Shown here piece after piece: positions 62,377-64,000 of a stretch of DNA of 64,000 nt (position 1 is its first letter; each line of letters begins with the position of its first letter). The position numbers were made by a program, and so were the translations under genes. Location: NCBI RefSeq assembly GCF_031846345.1, contig NZ_JAVRHX010000001.1, forward strand, positions 744,001 to 808,000, in the 5' to 3' direction. The stretch comes from Glaciecola petra (GTDB taxonomy: Bacteria; Pseudomonadota; Gammaproteobacteria; Enterobacterales; Alteromonadaceae). A model generated the notes under the pieces. The model was not told where the DNA came from, searched no databases, and saw nothing but the letters and a program-made list of their open reading frames with translations.

Positions 62377-63183
62377 TTAAGTGGCGGCAAAAATTGCAAA
62401 TAGTAACCAAATAAAAGCGGTCGGAATAATCGCCACAATAAGAGATTTATTGGCCGAAAAATTAGTCCAAGAGCGCACACAAGTCATTGATAAGTATATT
62501 GTCCAAATAACATCTAATCGCACACCATTGAAAAAATTGAACCAATTCGATGACATTTCAATCCCCATAAGATAAGCCACTGACAAGGGTGCCAAAACAG
62601 CAGTTGAGAGTTCAGTCCCTTTGTCATGCATGGCAATGATAAGCAAAGCAACTAGTGAGTTAATTAACACAGGCATCGACATCCACCACATGGCACCATA
62701 CCAATCAGTGTATCCCTGCACACTTTTGTTATCATTACGGGTAACAAGTGTGTAATAAAGCGCTAAAATTAGATTAATAAGTATCGGTGCGATTACACTG
62801 AAAATCATACTGGTCAATTGTGTAGAGCCTTGTTGATACATTGACATGACATTTTTCTTCTCAGCAGGACTCGCATCGGGCATAGATGTATTGATAGTGA
62901 TATCTCGCCACCATTCAAAATCAACTACACCAAAATATAAGTAGGCGGGCAATGACATCACTACAGCAAGCAAAATAAAAGGAACCCACGACCAATTGTC
63001 TTTGACCGCTAATGCATCAAAAACACCTTTGGGTTTATAAAATATTTCACTTGCCGCTTGTATTGGGTTGCTTACGCTAAGTTCGACCTTTTCAGATAGT
63101 TCAGCCTCAGGTTGTGAATACGCGTTGGTTTCTGTTTCTTTATTTTGATTATTATTAGTTTCATCATGTTGGTCTGACATCAA
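62377..63183 (-). CDS. YIP1 family membrane protein
   Basis: 268 residues. An acidic, Asn/Gln-rich N-terminal 40 residues, then NPIQAASEIFYKPKGVFDAL and five membrane helices, the layout of bacterial YIP1-domain proteins. Their function is not established. It is divergent from the ABC ATPase gene; a shared role in envelope transport is possible but unsupported. Confidence 0.8.
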   Translation of the reverse strand: MMSDQHDETNNNQNKETETNAYSQPEAELSEKVELSVSNPIQAASEIFYKPKGVFDALAVKDNWSWVPFILLAVVMSLPAYLYFGVVDFEWWRDITINTSMPDASPAEKKNVMSMYQQGSTQLTSMIFSVIAPILINLILALYYTLVTRNDNKSVQGYTDWYGAMWWMSMPVLINSLVALLIIAMHDKGTELSTAVLAPLSVAYLMGIEMSSNWFNFFNGVRLDVIWTIYLSMTCVRSWTNFSANKSLIVAIIPTAFIWLLFAIFAAT

Positions 63184-63315
63184 TTTCCCCTAGTAAGCAT
63201 TCCTGTGTTATACGCCTTAATATACCTGTTTCTAATGCAACTACACAATGAAGATTTGGGCAAAATACATAAATAGAAACACTTTTTATTTGAGAAGATT
63301 ATTTTTTTAGAAGAT

Positions 63316-63357
63316 TTTGAATAGCAATAAAAGGCGACTTACCTTAAGCTATTCAAA
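63316..63357. repeat. inverted repeat in front of the NatA-type gene
   Basis: TTTGAATAGC (63316-63325) and GCTATTCAAA (63348-63357) are perfect ten-base arms with a 22-base loop. They end 18 bases before the ABC ATPase start, in the leader or promoter region. Confidence 0.5.
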
Positions 63358-63375
63358 ACAATAAAGGATGTGAGC

Positions 63376-64000
63376 ATGATCACCATTGCCCAACTAGCAA
63401 AAAAATTCAAAGTTGAAAATCCGAAAAAGCTCAGCGAGCAAGATAAAAAAGATCCTCGCCTTGAAGGTCGATTCTTTCATTCGGTTAAAGATGTCAGTCT
63501 AAAATGTGATAAAGGTCAAGTGCTCGGACTACTGGGGCCAAATGGTGCCGGTAAAACAACAACATTACGGATGTTATCGACTGCACTAAAACCGGATTCT
63601 GGTAGCATTATCATTGATGATGTTGACGTTGTTAATCAACCTATAATTGCACGTAAAAAGATTGGGTTTTTGTCGGGTTCTACTGGTTTGTATGGTCGTC
63701 TTACAGGGCGTGAAAATATTCAATATTTTGGCCGTTTAAATGACATGAGCGAAAGCGCTATTAATGCGCGAATTGATGAAATTGCTGACCAACTCGATAT
63801 GCATACATTTCTTGACCGTCGTAGCGAAAATTTTTCCACAGGCATGAAACAAAAAACGTCAATTGCGCGAGCGGTTGTCCATAGCCCTGATGTTGTAATA
63901 CTTGATGAACCCACCACTGGCTTAGATATTATGGCAGCTAAAACGGTTATTGATTTTATAAGAGATTTAAAAACTAAAGGCATTCCAGTCATTTTTTCGA
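63376..64000 (+). CDS. NatA-type ABC transporter ATP-binding protein (3' end outside window)
   Basis: 208 codons are visible from ATG 63376, with AAAGGA seven bases upstream; the frame runs off the window. Walker A GLLGPNGAGKTTTLRML (about residues 53-69), Q-loop region IGFLSGSTGLYGRLTGREN, signature FSTGMKQKTSIARA and Walker B VVILDEPTTGLD are intact. This resembles NatA of Na+-exporting NatAB; a NatB-like permease would be expected just past the window. The substrate is not determined. Confidence 0.9.
   Translation, partial: MITIAQLAKKFKVENPKKLSEQDKKDPRLEGRFFHSVKDVSLKCDKGQVLGLLGPNGAGKTTTLRMLSTALKPDSGSIIIDDVDVVNQPIIARKKIGFLSGSTGLYGRLTGRENIQYFGRLNDMSESAINARIDEIADQLDMHTFLDRRSENFSTGMKQKTSIARAVVHSPDVVILDEPTTGLDIMAAKTVIDFIRDLKTKGIPVIFS

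Overview
The window looks like an ordinary chromosomal stretch of a marine gammaproteobacterium of the order Alteromonadales (Glaciecola/Paraglaciecola/Shewanella-like). This rests on gene content and order: a low-GC genome with rsxABCDGE-nth, rnt next to motY, smrB-prmB-aroC, holD-rimI-prfC, prfB (programmed +1 frameshift)-lysS, a DUF3450/TtpC/ExbB/ExbD/TonB/TPR operon, and a thiamin-transport operon under a TPP riboswitch. I see no prophage, insertion sequence, CRISPR array or dedicated defence locus.

Layout. 1-3.2 kb: the end of tyrR, maiA, and an Lrp-type regulator divergent from leucine dehydrogenase (aromatic and branched amino-acid catabolism). 3.27-3.4 kb: SRP 4.5S RNA and a ComFB-like protein. 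4-9 kb: a six-gene TonB2-type energy-transduction operon ending in a clear terminator. 9-11.7 kb: tmcA and a thioesterase. 11.7-15.7 kb: TPP riboswitch, TonB-dependent receptor, small thiamin-binding protein, PnuT and a ThiK-like kinase, together a thiamin scavenging unit. 15.8-23.7 kb: tRNA-Trp, holD, rimI, prfC, argS, an FMN reductase, prfB and lysS. 23.7-31.9 kb: a PanE-like reductase, a pseudouridine synthase, an Hpt protein, an M16 lipoprotein protease, gshA, an SLT lipoprotein, and a 40-codon DUF3149 gene behind two FNR-like boxes. 31.9-38.5 kb: smrB, prmB, aroC, an MFS transporter, a beta-propeller protein, sodB, grxD, bfd. 38.5-44 kb: rnt, motY, then an accessory module (lipocalin-like protein, membrane AraC regulator, small ORF, SASA esterase) lying between a decayed copy of the nth 3' end and intact nth. 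44-49.4 kb: rsxABCDGE. 49.6-54 kb: two identical tRNA-Asn genes, a long non-coding regulatory stretch with a LexA box and paired DnaA boxes, a MATE pump and uvrB. 54-64 kb: a LysR regulator, queC, queE, a periplasmic binding protein, asnB, an M28 peptidase, a DUF3025 protein, a YIP1 protein and the start of a NatA-type ABC ATPase.

The observations I would follow first are: (1) the SOS/DnaA-type regulatory block that lies upstream of MATE rather than directly in front of uvrB; (2) the frameshifted nth fragment at 40.25-40.36 kb, which suggests that a roughly 3 kb module was inserted at, or brought in with, an nth 3' end; (3) the complete riboswitch-controlled thiamin import-and-trap operon; (4) the DUF3149 micro-gene with FNR-like sites at class II spacing. 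None of these is proven to be a new system. Each is a concrete sequence observation with a stated test.
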